DNA of 64,000 nt from the NCBI RefSeq assembly GCF_023558375.1, contig NZ_CP083761.1, positions 372,001-436,000 of the forward strand. Reading direction: 5' to 3'. Positions 25,654 through 35,321 of the stretch are shown piece after piece (positions within the stretch are counted from its first letter, which is position 1; the number at the start of each line of letters is the position of its first letter). Source of the DNA: Chroococcidiopsis sp. CCMEE 29 (GTDB lineage Bacteria > Cyanobacteriota > Cyanobacteriia > Cyanobacteriales > Chroococcidiopsidaceae). The translations under genes and the position numbers were made by a program. The notes beneath the pieces were generated by a model. The model saw nothing but the letters and a program-made list of their open reading frames with translations. It was not told the origin of the DNA and ran no database searches.

Positions 25654-26698
25654 TTACGGCATTCGCCGCTAGAATACTGCTGCCAATCCAATACCTGGGT
25701 ACTTCAAAGACTTTGCCTTGCTTAACAGCGTTCAATTGAGACCAGAGTGGGTCTGCCTTCAGCTTTGCTAACGCTGTCTGGATCTCTTGCTCTTGGTCAC
25801 CCACCTCATTGCTCCAAAGGAAGATGACATCTCCATCGGCATCACGAATCCGTTCCTTACTAATTTCTTCACTCCAGCTATCTTTATCCTGAGCAGGCGG
25901 ACGCGGTAGCTCTGCATCCTCCAGAATGGTACCAATAAAAATGTCTTTCATGTAAAGGATGAGCCCTTGAGGAGTAATGCGAACCACTGAAACTTCTGTT
26001 TGCGACAGGCGATCTCCCATCTGCGCCTTGAATTTTTCTAAGCGACTATAGTAGTCGTCCATTACCTGCTTTGCTGTCTCAGTCTTACCCAGCGCCTCGG
26101 CGTGTAGCTTTAGGATCTCTTTCCAATCTGCACTGCTATCAAAGTCAGACAAGACGGTGGGAGCAATTTGAGATAGCTGCGGGTAGATTTTCTCACGTGT
26201 TGTTTTGATACCTAAGATTAGATCAGGCTTGAGAGCCAGGATCTTCTCCAGGTTGGGCTGATCGACAGAACCAAGGTTCTCGACTTCTGTCAAGCGCTCT
26301 CTCAGATCAGCGCGCTCCTCAGTCAAATCTTGATTGAGGACAGTGCCTACAGGCTTCATGCCCAAAGCCAACACATTCTCTAGGGCAAAGTAGTCTAAAG
26401 TAACGATTCGCTCAGGGATAGCAGGAACGCAGGTTTCCCCCATAACATGCTTGATCGTACGACATGCCGACGTAGCAGACTGCACAGTAGGAGAAGCTGT
26501 ACCATTTTGACTCGCCGTATTAAGGCGATTTCCACTGCAAGCTGAAACCAGAAGAAACACAAGTGTTGCTAGTAAGAACTGCCTTTGGACACGACAAATC
26601 CTCCGCTTTATTGCCCTGCTCATCCCCAAGCAACGATGGAGAGCAGGAGCATGACGGAAACGAAACGGCATCAACTTTGAACAAAAGATACTCATCAA
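25607..26698 (-). CDS. FecB-like siderophore-binding lipoprotein
   Basis: Same family as its downstream neighbour: lipobox LVSACSG, then CRTIKHVMGETCVPAIPERIVTLD, NLEKILALKPDLILG and VKQGKVFEVPRYWIG. The ATG at 26623 (MSRAIKRRICRV) would give a more usual signal peptide than the upstream start. It lies 41 bp after the TonB-dependent receptor gene. Tandem binding proteins after a single receptor suggest two ligand forms, or divergence after duplication. Confidence 0.88.
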   Translation of the reverse strand: MMSIFCSKLMPFRFRHAPALHRCLGMSRAIKRRICRVQRQFLLATLVFLLVSACSGNRLNTASQNGTASPTVQSATSACRTIKHVMGETCVPAIPERIVTLDYFALENVLALGMKPVGTVLNQDLTEERADLRERLTEVENLGSVDQPNLEKILALKPDLILGIKTTREKIYPQLSQIAPTVLSDFDSSADWKEILKLHAEALGKTETAKQVMDDYYSRLEKFKAQMGDRLSQTEVSVVRITPQGLILYMKDIFIGTILEDAELPRPPAQDKDSWSEEISKERIRDADGDVIFLWSNEVGDQEQEIQTALAKLKADPLWSQLNAVKQGKVFEVPRYWIGSSILAANAVIDDLFKYLVEKKSSE

Positions 26699-26739
26699 TT
26701 GCGATCAACCCACTTCCGTTAGCTGCTCTGCCGTGAGGC

Positions 26740-29253
26740 TTAAAACTCCACCTCAAATGACCCGATGACCGTGAACGGAGCACCCGGTTCGATCGCTGCT
26801 CTGCCGAAGTTCACACTCTTGAAGTATTCAACATCAAACAGATTCTTGAAATTGAGTGCAGCCCGCCAATTATTTCTCCGATAATAAATCGCAGCATCGG
26901 TGCGGAGGTAGCTTGGTAACTCATATGTATTTTCAAAATCACCTTGCCTTTCCCCAACATAAAACAGTCCTGCCCCGAAGCCCAAACCCTGTAAATCACC
27001 GCTTTGGATTTCATAGGTTGTCCATAAACTAGCGGTATACCGAGGAACATTGGCAGTCCGGAGTCCAACCGGAAACTCTTCGGGGTCGCTGCTTTCCGTC
27101 ACTCTGGTATCGTTGTAGCCGAAAGAGGCGATCGCATTCCAACCTGGGAGAATTTCGCCAATGAGATCTAACTCAATACCTTGACTTGTTTGCTCACCCA
27201 CTGGAATCGCAAAGTCAGGATTGTTCGGATCAGTCGTACCAATATTCGTCTTGGTAATGTCATAAAAAGCCAAGGTTGCCAACAGTCGCTTATCCAAAAG
27301 CTCAGCTTTAATCCCTACTTCGTACTGTGTACCTCTTTCAGGTTCAAGGATTTCATTCCCAACTGCGGTAACAAAATTAGGTTGAAACGACCTGGCATAG
27401 TTGCCATAGAGTGCAACGGACTCATTCAGTTGATAAAGGATACCAAGACGCGGACTAAAGGCTTCGTCATATTGACTGGAGGTGCTATTTTCTAAGTTGT
27501 CTTCACTTTCTTGATCGACAATGTCAAAACGTCCACCAATCAGCAAGAACAGCTTGTCTGAAAAAGAAATCTGATCTTGTAGAAAAATACCCAGCGTGTT
27601 TGTTTTTTGGTTGTTATCACGAACCAAATTTGTCAGTTCCGCAAGCGCTGGTCTAGGAATTACGTTGTAAATTGGGTTAAAGATGTTAATGTCTGGAGTT
27701 AAGCCTTCAGGTAAACGCCTTTGTGTCCCGCTGCTGGTTTGTCTATTAAGGTCAAAACCTAACAAAAGTGTGTGCTCTATTGAACCCGTCGTCAACTTAC
27801 CTACCAGATCCGTTTGGAGAGAAAAACTTTCATAATAGTCATCATTGGACCTGAAGTTCCGTGATAAGTTGCCAGTCTCCTCATCGAGGTCAAGTGGCTC
27901 CGCTCTGTAGTCGAACGTGTCAGACGAAACAAATCTGAAGGCGTTACGCAGCGTCAAAGCTTCGCTAAAACGATGCTCTAGCCGATATCCAACCCCAAAC
28001 TCTTCAATCGTTCCAATATCCTCTGGTTCGCCCAAAAAGCGAGTGATTGGGATATCAGCTACCCCTGTGTCAATGGCAACAGTGCCTCGATCAAACGGTC
28101 GCTCGTCGTTGAGGTAATCAAATTCGATCGTTAGCGTGGTTGCGTCGCTAATATTCCAGCTAACTACAGGCGCGATGAAATAACGTTGAGTATCTTGTTC
28201 AAAATCACGAAAACCATCCGAGTGTTCGTAAACTGCATTCAGTCGGTAGAGCAATGTCTGTTCCGGATTTAACGGACCGGAAAAATCGATGCGGGGACGA
28301 TAAAATTCGTAGCTTCCTACTGATAGTTCTCCAAAGTAGTAAGGCTCTGAAAGTGGCTTTTTTGTGACCAGGTTGATAGTTCCCCCTGGTTCCAGATTGC
28401 CTAATAAAACGGAGGACGGTCCTTTGATGACTTCCACTCTTTCAAGATTAGCGGTTTCTCTCAGACCAACCGAGTTAATTCTGAGACCATCTCGAGTAAT
28501 AGTGTCGGCGAAGAAACCTCGGATATTAAACTGATCGCTGGTGCCTCCAAAACCACCATCTTGCACAACGCCACTCACGTTGCGCAGAGCTTCATCAAGT
28601 CGGATGACTTGTTGATCTTCCAAAACTTGCCGGGGAACAACCTGAACGGACTGAGGAATTTCCAACAACGGGGTATCAGTCCTTGTTGCACTCGTTGTGT
28701 TATCTACTTGATATCCTTCTTCGCCCTCAGCGGTTACTACAATTGCAATGTCTTCCTCTCCCTCAGCCTCTGCTACTGGCTTTGTCGTTTCATCTTCCTC
28801 TGATTCAGACTCAATCGTGGGTTGGGTTTGTTCAGCTACCGTGTCAGAGCCTGGCGTACTGAAGCTCAGAACTAGACCGCGTTCGCTTGGAATCAGCTGC
28901 ACTGTTGGCACGCCTTCTGTTCCGATTACCGTCACCCGGATACTATTGGTAGTCTGCTGGGTAACAGTGACCGCAGCGATTCCCGCTGCTGGGTTGTCTT
29001 GGCGAAAGTCTTGACCATTCGGCAAGCGCAACTGAGTGTTGATGATGTTAGCAACAAACGTTTTGCCATAGCTGCTTGTGAAAACTTGAGGCGCTCTACC
29101 ACTGGGAGTTTCCAAGACAATCTCCAAACCGTTGTCTGTGGGATTGAGCTGAACTGCTGTCACTTGCGTAACATTAGCCCAAGCAGGCTGAGCAACTATT
29201 ACCGAGATTGTACTCGCTACCAACAAGCCGTTAACTAATTGCAATTGCTTCAC
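26740..29253 (-). CDS. TonB-dependent siderophore receptor with AMIN domain
   Basis: 837 residues. Signal peptide (MKQLQLVNGLLVASTISVIV...AWA), AMIN domain about 28-135 (VQLNPTDNGLEIVLETPSG, FVANIINTQLRLPNG), acidic linker, TonB-box-like EDIAIVVTAEG, plug about 195-310 (IPQSVQVVPRQVLEDQQV, FNIRGF, VEVIKGPSSVLLGN, GGTINLVTKKP) and a 22-strand-type barrel ending in Phe (SFEVEF). The plug is of the hydroxamate/FhuA-FpvA siderophore type. Outer membrane. The AMIN domain, usual in cyanobacterial receptors, probably binds the cell wall. Preceded by the shared operator pair at 29361-29463. Confidence 0.93.
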   Translation of the reverse strand: MKQLQLVNGLLVASTISVIVAQPAWANVTQVTAVQLNPTDNGLEIVLETPSGRAPQVFTSSYGKTFVANIINTQLRLPNGQDFRQDNPAAGIAAVTVTQQTTNSIRVTVIGTEGVPTVQLIPSERGLVLSFSTPGSDTVAEQTQPTIESESEEDETTKPVAEAEGEEDIAIVVTAEGEEGYQVDNTTSATRTDTPLLEIPQSVQVVPRQVLEDQQVIRLDEALRNVSGVVQDGGFGGTSDQFNIRGFFADTITRDGLRINSVGLRETANLERVEVIKGPSSVLLGNLEPGGTINLVTKKPLSEPYYFGELSVGSYEFYRPRIDFSGPLNPEQTLLYRLNAVYEHSDGFRDFEQDTQRYFIAPVVSWNISDATTLTIEFDYLNDERPFDRGTVAIDTGVADIPITRFLGEPEDIGTIEEFGVGYRLEHRFSEALTLRNAFRFVSSDTFDYRAEPLDLDEETGNLSRNFRSNDDYYESFSLQTDLVGKLTTGSIEHTLLLGFDLNRQTSSGTQRRLPEGLTPDINIFNPIYNVIPRPALAELTNLVRDNNQKTNTLGIFLQDQISFSDKLFLLIGGRFDIVDQESEDNLENSTSSQYDEAFSPRLGILYQLNESVALYGNYARSFQPNFVTAVGNEILEPERGTQYEVGIKAELLDKRLLATLAFYDITKTNIGTTDPNNPDFAIPVGEQTSQGIELDLIGEILPGWNAIASFGYNDTRVTESSDPEEFPVGLRTANVPRYTASLWTTYEIQSGDLQGLGFGAGLFYVGERQGDFENTYELPSYLRTDAAIYYRRNNWRAALNFKNLFDVEYFKSVNFGRAAIEPGAPFTVIGSFEVEF

Positions 29254-29360
29254 AGTATTTCCTTACACCACGCTCAATCCAATTCAAGGAAGATCTAGAT
29301 ACCGCCTAGTATTTCAGGCTTAAGCCCTGGCAGTATGACCAGTTGCTTTTCAGACCTAAC

Positions 29361-29386
29361 TTAAAAAACTTCTCAAGAAGCTTACA
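29361..29386 (-). promoter_or_regulatory. CTTCTTGAGAAG element upstream of receptor gene 1
   Basis: The minus strand reads TAAGCTTCTTGAGAAGTTTT, an inverted repeat (CTTCT-TG-AGAAG). Near-identical elements lie at 35256-35283 and 44779-44803 in the same position before the other two receptor genes. It could be a Fur or other iron-responsive site; the factor is unknown. Confidence 0.6.
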
Positions 29387-29422
29387 TTGAACTGTCGGTG
29401 TTTTGAAGGCTTGTAACCTCTC

Positions 29423-29463
29423 TCAAGCGGAATTTTTTCTCTTCTAAACGGAACTTTTTATCG
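29423..29463 (-). promoter_or_regulatory. Direct-repeat operator upstream of receptor gene 1
   Basis: Two copies of a CGGAA-T/C-TTTTT box (plus strand: GCGGAATTTTTTC and ACGGAACTTTTTA) start 21 bp apart, two helical turns. This is the layout of AraC-family binding sites. It lies just downstream of an AraC-type gene and upstream of the receptor gene. Matching pairs occur at 35322-35361 and 44841-44879. Confidence 0.65.
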
Positions 29464-29484
29464 CCTTGCCTTCGAGTGACTGTA

Positions 29485-30516
29485 TCAGCTTGCTAAGTTT
29501 TTCTTTTCTCCCCCTGCTCCGCCTGCGATCTCCATAGTTGTTCTTTGGGTAGAAAAGGAGTAAGAGCTGGGATTAGTGCCAAACTTTCTGCGGAATGCGG
29601 CATTAAACGAGGTAGGGCTAGCATAACCAACCGCCTGTGCTGCTTCTTTCACGCTCGTCTGTCCTGTCGCCAGCAGTTTTCGCGCCTGCTCCATCCTACA
29701 GTCCCTTAAGTAGCCAAATGCTGTAGTTCCAAATACTTGACGAAAACCCTGCTTGAGCGTACAGTCATTCAGCCCTACTTGCCGTGCCAGCTCCAATAAT
29801 GAAGGCGATTTGTCTAAGTTTTGGCTCAAAATGTCCTTGGCTTGGTGAATCCGATCAATATCATCAGGTCGCAGAATAGAAGATTGAACAGAGGTTTTAT
29901 CGTCCTCAAGTAATTGTCTAAACTGAAGCGCCATCAGTTCTATGACTTTGCTTTCAAGATACATCCGTTTGGTCAAACCCTGATAAGGACAATTCAAAAT
30001 TTGCTGCAAAGCCATCTGCATCGCTGGAGTCGTCTTGCCAGAGTAGATATCGTATGGCTCGTGAACACTCTTGACAAGCGGCTTCAATTCTTTTGGCAAC
30101 GGTTCTGACTGACCAGCTACAAATGTTCCCAGCAGTTGAGGGTCCATGTGAATGATAACTGCCAAAATGCGTTGATTTGCTGGACACTCTATAGTTTCTG
30201 CTGGCGCTAGACCACTACTAAATAAGCAGTTTTTCCCCGCACTTATGCCTCCAAAAATTCCAGAAATCTGGAAGTGGAATTCTAGAGGATGTTCCCGGCT
30301 AGTACTCTTTAGGAGCCAATATTCCTGATTTACATAATCTTCAATCGAGAGCAGCAGTCCAGGGCGTAACTGAACGTCCCGGCAGTATCCTTTAGCCAGG
30401 CATTGGGGATAGTCCAAGGTAATTTCACAGTTTTTGGACTGATAGGCAATCTCGCCGTTTGGCTCAGCTTCGTGGAACAGTTCCCAGAAATCTTTTTGAG
30501 AGAGGGTTATCGTCAT
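29485..30516 (-). CDS. AraC-family regulator (PchR-like)
   Basis: 343 residues. The C-terminal double helix-turn-helix (about 225-325) shows LARQVGLNDCTLKQGFRQVFGTTAFGYLRDCRMEQARKLL (read as overlapping parts) and VGYASPTSFNAAFRRKFGTNPSSY. The N-terminal ligand domain resembles PchR-type regulators that sense a ferri-siderophore. It directly precedes a receptor gene on the same strand. The last residues (AGGAGGEKKNLAS) are encoded by the CCCCCTGCTCC repeat also found at 909-930, so the C-terminus has been replaced or extended by repeat DNA. Two paralogues are at 35353-36378 and 44899-45879. Confidence 0.88.
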   Translation of the reverse strand: MTITLSQKDFWELFHEAEPNGEIAYQSKNCEITLDYPQCLAKGYCRDVQLRPGLLLSIEDYVNQEYWLLKSTSREHPLEFHFQISGIFGGISAGKNCLFSSGLAPAETIECPANQRILAVIIHMDPQLLGTFVAGQSEPLPKELKPLVKSVHEPYDIYSGKTTPAMQMALQQILNCPYQGLTKRMYLESKVIELMALQFRQLLEDDKTSVQSSILRPDDIDRIHQAKDILSQNLDKSPSLLELARQVGLNDCTLKQGFRQVFGTTAFGYLRDCRMEQARKLLATGQTSVKEAAQAVGYASPTSFNAAFRRKFGTNPSSYSFSTQRTTMEIAGGAGGEKKNLAS

Positions 30517-30620
30517 ATTTATCTTTGAGCCGCTGAATCTACCTCATGGCAGCTAGGGCAGCTTTTTTAAGGTCACTAATGATAAGTCTTCTCATTATAT
30601 GGGTTTTATTTTCCCTATTC

Positions 30621-31625
30621 TCATTTTTTAATCAAGTACTTAAACAGGTCATCGAGTATAAGGTTAGCTGCAACCGGACTCCAATTAGAAATCCAAGCAG
30701 TGCTATCTACTTCATAAACTCTGCCTTGTTTGACAGCTTTCAATTGCGACCAAAGGGGGTGAGTTGTGAACTGGGCGAGCTTGGACTCCTGGTGACCGCC
30801 AAGTAACAAGAAAATAACATCACCTTCCATTTGGGGAATCAGTTCTAATGACAAATTTTCTGAGACTTTCTCCTTATCCTGTGCTGGCGGACGAGGCAAA
30901 CCAATATCATCTAATACTTGCCCACTAAAAGATTCCTTCATGTAGATCCGAACGTAGCCAGCCCAGAAATTAACTACAGATATCTGGGTTTGCGAGAGGC
31001 GTTCTCCCATCTGCCGCCGGAATGCTTCAATCCGTTCGTTATAGTCACTTAGGAGCTTCTGAGCTACTTGGCTTTTCCCCAGCGCCTCGCCATATGTTTT
31101 CAGCCACTCTTGCCAATTGAGGTGCAGATTAGCCTCTGCTATGACTGTAGGAGCAATTTGTGATAACTGGTCGTATATTTCCTCTCCATTCCAAGTTAAA
31201 CCCAGAATCAGATCTGGCTTCAAGCGTAAGATACGCTCTAAGCTTAGTTGCCCACCCATACCAACTTTCACGATTCCTGCAGTCTGCTCCTTAAGATTGG
31301 AGTGAAAATCGCCTTCAAGCCCTTGAGCAGCACCAACAGGCTTAATCCCCAAAGCTAAGACACTATCCAAGTTGTCCAGCACCACTACTCGTTGGGGATT
31401 TTCCGGAACACAGGTTTCCCCCATTGCGTGTTTAACGACTCGGCAAGCGGGTGCAGGGGAATGGGAGCCAGGTTCCATTTTAACCTCGACCTTTTGAGGA
31501 ATATTGCTACCACAAGCCCAGACCCAGAAAATAGTTAGAGTAACTAACAGGGATAATTTAATAGAGCGAGGAAGCTTTTTGTTGTTACTGAAAAGAGTGA
31601 CAATTTTTAGGTACTTTTGTAACAC
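30621..31625 (-). CDS. FecB-like siderophore-binding lipoprotein
   Basis: 334 residues with lipobox WVWACGS after a hydrophobic segment, then CRVVKHAMGETCVPENPQRVVVLDNLDSVLALGIKPVG (two parts), RILRLKPDLILG, IAPTVIA and VKQGRVYEVDS. Same family as the genes at 24574 and 25607. It is the last gene of the second module (receptor, sucrase/ferredoxin-like pseudogene, FecB). It starts 12 bp after the pseudogene's end, so it is probably cotranscribed with the receptor gene at 32618. Confidence 0.88.
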   Translation of the reverse strand: MLQKYLKIVTLFSNNKKLPRSIKLSLLVTLTIFWVWACGSNIPQKVEVKMEPGSHSPAPACRVVKHAMGETCVPENPQRVVVLDNLDSVLALGIKPVGAAQGLEGDFHSNLKEQTAGIVKVGMGGQLSLERILRLKPDLILGLTWNGEEIYDQLSQIAPTVIAEANLHLNWQEWLKTYGEALGKSQVAQKLLSDYNERIEAFRRQMGERLSQTQISVVNFWAGYVRIYMKESFSGQVLDDIGLPRPPAQDKEKVSENLSLELIPQMEGDVIFLLLGGHQESKLAQFTTHPLWSQLKAVKQGRVYEVDSTAWISNWSPVAANLILDDLFKYLIKK

Positions 31626-31637
31626 CGCTCTTAGTTG

Positions 31638-32593
31638 TTAAATTCTCACGAGATTTTCTACTATGTATTGAGTAACCTGTGATTCTTTTTCACTGTTACA
31701 TGAACCCTTTAAATAAATTGTCTTGCTTTCATCTGCCATGACATCAGCTTTATAGGTGTGCCGCTCTCTCTGGGGTGTTTCAAAAGTTAGTTCAACCCGA
31801 TAAAAAGTTTCTGAATCATTCTGCTCAACAATCTGACCAGTAACTTTGTATTTAAACCAATCCCAGCCATGTTGCCAAATTAGGTCTCTTTCTAAGAATT
31901 GTACTGGAAAAGGTAAAATTCCCCAGCCGCGATAGACGTTTTTCAAGCCATGAATATTACCCGTCTGCGTCAAAATTGAGGCAAATGAGGCTGAATCGAG
32001 ATAACCATAATATCTGCCTTCGGGAAAGTCGATAGCAGTAGGTGCAAAGCGATGACCACCAATATGGCTTGCTTGCCAAACCCGAACTTGGCTCAAAGAC
32101 AAGTCAGAAACAGTAGCTAAAGCTTGGCGATAAAAAGGATTACCATATTTGGCGCAGCATTTGTCGTGACTGCCATGAGTACACACTAAAATATCTCGAG
32201 TTGGACCTTCTACAGGCGCAACATTTAGCGGATTACCTGCCAAATAGTCTTTTACTAAAGGAGCAGCTTGGGTGATATCTGGAACATGAAATTCCTGCTT
32301 GCTGTAACAATTTGAAAGACCTAATTTTTTTGAAAAATTATCACTTTTAGATAGTTTTCCTACTTGATTTTTTCGTTGTAAATTAATAAAAACTTGGTCT
32401 TGAAATGATCGTAGTCTGAATAAACTTCCTCTCCTAGCTCTCTTAAGTTAGCAGGAATCAATATGGAGTCAAGATCATATGAATCCCAAGGGGGTGGACA
32501 TTCAACTAATACATATTTTTCATGAGTAGATGCAGAGCCAATGATATCCACTCCAGCTTGGCGTGAACTCTCAGCACAAAAGAAATGATCCAT
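31638..32593 (-). pseudogene. Frameshifted sucrase/ferredoxin-like gene
   Basis: Two frames together cover one Suc_Fer-like protein. The N-terminal part (32593 down to about 32400) reads MDHFFCAESSRQAGVDIIGS, VLVECPPPW and SDYDHFK. The rest (about 32400 down to 31638) reads VFINLQRKN, YSKQEFHVPDI, VCTHGSHDKCCAKYGNPFYR and IGGHRFAPTAIDFPEGRYYGYLD. Both align end to end with the intact paralogue at 23558-24577. The frame change is one base, near 32395-32410; the first frame ends at a TAG near 32360. Either a recent disabling mutation or a base-calling error. It is in the same operon position, relative to receptor and FecB, as its paralogue's module. Confidence 0.8.
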
Positions 32594-32617
32594 AATTTCA
32601 ATTCCTGATTGAGACGT

Positions 32618-35164
32618 TTACCAGGTGATTCGATAGCCAACACTAAGGGTTCTACCTTGTCCAGCATAGTTAGAACTATCATCAAAGGGAGCAAAATATT
32701 GAGCGAAGACTGGGAAATATTGCTCATTGAACAAGTTCTGAACCCCAATCAGCAATTCACCTGAACCAAGTTGAATGCTGCTGATGTAGTCTACTGTCAC
32801 ATAGCTTTCAATCGGTGCCCCATCCACATCATCTTCAAACGCGCGATCACGATCGCCTGAATACAGCAACTGTAACCGATTGCGCCAACCTGGTAACGTT
32901 TCATGCTCTACGTAAGCCGTCAGCTTCAAGGGTGGGATGGTAATGCTGTTCAAAGCAATGTAATCGCCGTCCCGCTCTTCATCATTCTCTCCCTCTAACC
33001 AAGTAGCTGTGCCGCCGAGTTGCCAACGTTCTCCCGGTTGCCAATCTAGGGAGGCTTCAATGCCGTAAACTCGTTGAGGAGCGCGGATAGTTCTCAGTGG
33101 TCCACCTGGAATTGCCTCAAAGCCTAGCCCCAAGTCAGAGTAGTTGAAAAACCCAGCTAGAGATACTTGTACTGAGTTCCAGTTTCCCCGCATCCCGATT
33201 TCATAATTATCGACTTTTTGCGGTGCAGTCAGGTCAATAGAAGAGCCGACGGCAAAGCCTTGAGATGCTTGTCTCAGAACACGACCAATATCAGGGAACG
33301 AAAAACCTTGAGAAAAGCTGGTAAACAGACTGAGTTCATCCGTGACGTTGTAAATCACACCAGCATTAAATACAAAGTCGTCAGCGTTGATGCTGCCGCC
33401 TGCAATATTGTTACCACTAAAAGTGGTGTAGTCGTCTGTGCTGATATCAAGGTTGACATAACGCGCTCCTCCACTGAAAGTTAGGCGATCGCTAATCTCC
33501 CATTGCAACTGGGCAAACACACCCAGATCGTCGAATTCATAAGCCGGAACGAACGTCATCTCGTTAATTTTCCGGTAAATCCGACCGCCACTCGCATCGA
33601 ATTCATTGGGGTCAAAAATATTAAAGTTCTGAGAGCTATTCTCGGTTACGTAGTCAACCCCCCACAGCAAGCTCACAGTCTCTTGCGCGTTGAAGGGCGT
33701 TTCAATCTGGAGTCGCCCCCCCAATTGTTCTGATTCTCCGGGTGATTGGGATATAAAACCAAAAATGGTGTCTCGCAAATCAGAGGGAATTCCACCGCCA
33801 AAGGAATAATTACGATAGAACAATTGACCCTGAAGCCGACTGCCCCAAAGGTTTTCATGGGTGTAGCTCAGTGTAGTGTTTGTGGTGGTGAGGAAAGCTG
33901 CATCTTCACCCCCGATGACAGTTGTTCCTTCAGGAATCCTGATGGCACGAGCTTTCTGAATGCCGGGAATATCGAAAACGCTGGGCTCGGAAATAAAAGC
34001 AGTGTCTTGGTACTGGTCAAAGTGATTGAATGTTAGTTGCAGGCGTTGTTGGTCATCTAAATTCACGCCGAATTTGAGCAATCCATTTAATTGAGTCAGA
34101 TCGGCGTTGACTAAATCGCTAGGAATGCGATCGCCCTCAGCATCAAAAAAGCCACCCGTAGTTGCGATTGAGAAGCTGGCAGTGTAGTCAAATTGATCTT
34201 CTGTGCCAGAAATGGAGTGCTGGAGGTTGTAGCCAAAACTATCGGCTGCATTCGTTAAGGAGTTATTCAGTCCTATCTCGGTCGTAGAAGTCAGCCTCTC
34301 CTCACTCGGTCTGCGGGTAATGATGTTAATCAGACCACCTGTTGCCTGAGCGCCATAAATCGCGTTGGGACCTCGGACCACTTCAATTCGTTCAATCGCC
34401 TCTGGATCAATGGTTGTTAGCTGTGCCGGAATTGATCCCAAGTTCGTGTTTTGGGGGATACCGTCAATCAAGACGGAAATGCTGCGCCCCCGCAAAGTTT
34501 GCCCAAAGGTATTAGTGCGATTCGTAGGAGGACCAAAGCCAGGAACAGTCCTGGCAAGAATATCATTTAAGTTCCTAGTAAAGCGTGTTTGTTCTTCAAT
34601 TTGCTCTCGCGTAATTACTGTGACCGAGCGTGGCACATTTGTTAATTCTTCTTCCGTGCGCGTAGCGGTCACTACCAGTTCTATTTCCTCCTGCTGCTCA
34701 GCCTCTGTTTCCTCTGGTTCAGACTCAAGCTGTGTTTCTGGCTTTTCCGCTGTGCTTGGGGCGGGTGTCACACTAAACATCAGTCCCGTCTCACTCTCCA
34801 AGACTTGAACCTGTGGCAACCCGGCCTTACCCGTCAATTTGACCTGAATACTATTAGCACTCAAATTTGTGACCGTTAAAGCAGCAATGCCAGCCGCAGG
34901 ATTGTTTTGGCGAAACTCATTGCCTGAAGGTAACTGTAACTGAGCGTTACTCACGTTCAGAATCAAAGTTTCACCAGCTCTGGAAGTGAAAACTTGAGGC
35001 GAAGTGCCATCTGCTGTTTGTAAAATCACTTGCAAACCGCTGGGTGTGGGTTTGAGTTCCACTCCCGTTACTCGAACTACCTGCGCCCAAGCAGGCTGGA
35101 TCACTACTACTGATATGGCTCCAGCCAGCCAGAAGCTATTGAGGAATTGCTGTTGTTTCCACAT
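32618..35164 (-). CDS. TonB-dependent siderophore receptor with AMIN domain
   Basis: I start at the ATG at 35164, which gives a proper signal peptide (MWKQQQFLNSFWLAGAISVV...AWA); an upstream ATG at 35242 would bury it. AMIN domain about 25-130, linker, TonB-box-like EIELVVTATRTEEE, plug with VPRSVTVITREQIEEQT, GQTLRGRSISVLIDGIPQNT, IERIEVVRGPNAIYGAQATGGLINIITR (parts), and barrel ending in Trp (GYRITW). The plug resembles aerobactin/schizokinen (IutA-like) and vitamin B12-type receptors. Outer membrane; cotranscribed with the pseudogene and FecB-like gene. Confidence 0.92.
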   Translation of the reverse strand: MWKQQQFLNSFWLAGAISVVVIQPAWAQVVRVTGVELKPTPSGLQVILQTADGTSPQVFTSRAGETLILNVSNAQLQLPSGNEFRQNNPAAGIAALTVTNLSANSIQVKLTGKAGLPQVQVLESETGLMFSVTPAPSTAEKPETQLESEPEETEAEQQEEIELVVTATRTEEELTNVPRSVTVITREQIEEQTRFTRNLNDILARTVPGFGPPTNRTNTFGQTLRGRSISVLIDGIPQNTNLGSIPAQLTTIDPEAIERIEVVRGPNAIYGAQATGGLINIITRRPSEERLTSTTEIGLNNSLTNAADSFGYNLQHSISGTEDQFDYTASFSIATTGGFFDAEGDRIPSDLVNADLTQLNGLLKFGVNLDDQQRLQLTFNHFDQYQDTAFISEPSVFDIPGIQKARAIRIPEGTTVIGGEDAAFLTTTNTTLSYTHENLWGSRLQGQLFYRNYSFGGGIPSDLRDTIFGFISQSPGESEQLGGRLQIETPFNAQETVSLLWGVDYVTENSSQNFNIFDPNEFDASGGRIYRKINEMTFVPAYEFDDLGVFAQLQWEISDRLTFSGGARYVNLDISTDDYTTFSGNNIAGGSINADDFVFNAGVIYNVTDELSLFTSFSQGFSFPDIGRVLRQASQGFAVGSSIDLTAPQKVDNYEIGMRGNWNSVQVSLAGFFNYSDLGLGFEAIPGGPLRTIRAPQRVYGIEASLDWQPGERWQLGGTATWLEGENDEERDGDYIALNSITIPPLKLTAYVEHETLPGWRNRLQLLYSGDRDRAFEDDVDGAPIESYVTVDYISSIQLGSGELLIGVQNLFNEQYFPVFAQYFAPFDDSSNYAGQGRTLSVGYRITW

Positions 35165-35255
35165 AGTCTCCACACACCAAACACAATCAATCGCACTTGA
35201 CAGCAGGCTCTCGCACGGCACAGAAACGTGCCTGCTTTGCATTACTGCTCATCAG

Positions 35256-35283
35256 TATTAAGAAAACTTCTCAAGTAAGCTAT
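35256..35283 (-). promoter_or_regulatory. CTTGAGAAG element upstream of receptor gene 2
   Basis: The minus strand reads ATAGCTTACTTGAGAAGTTT, with TTCTTAA following. It aligns over about 25 bp with the elements at 29361 and 44779 and is spaced about 40 bp from the direct-repeat operator, as in the other copies. Confidence 0.58.
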
Positions 35284-35321
35284 GTCAAAGACTAAATAAT
35301 TTTGATCCTTGTCTTGTCTTC

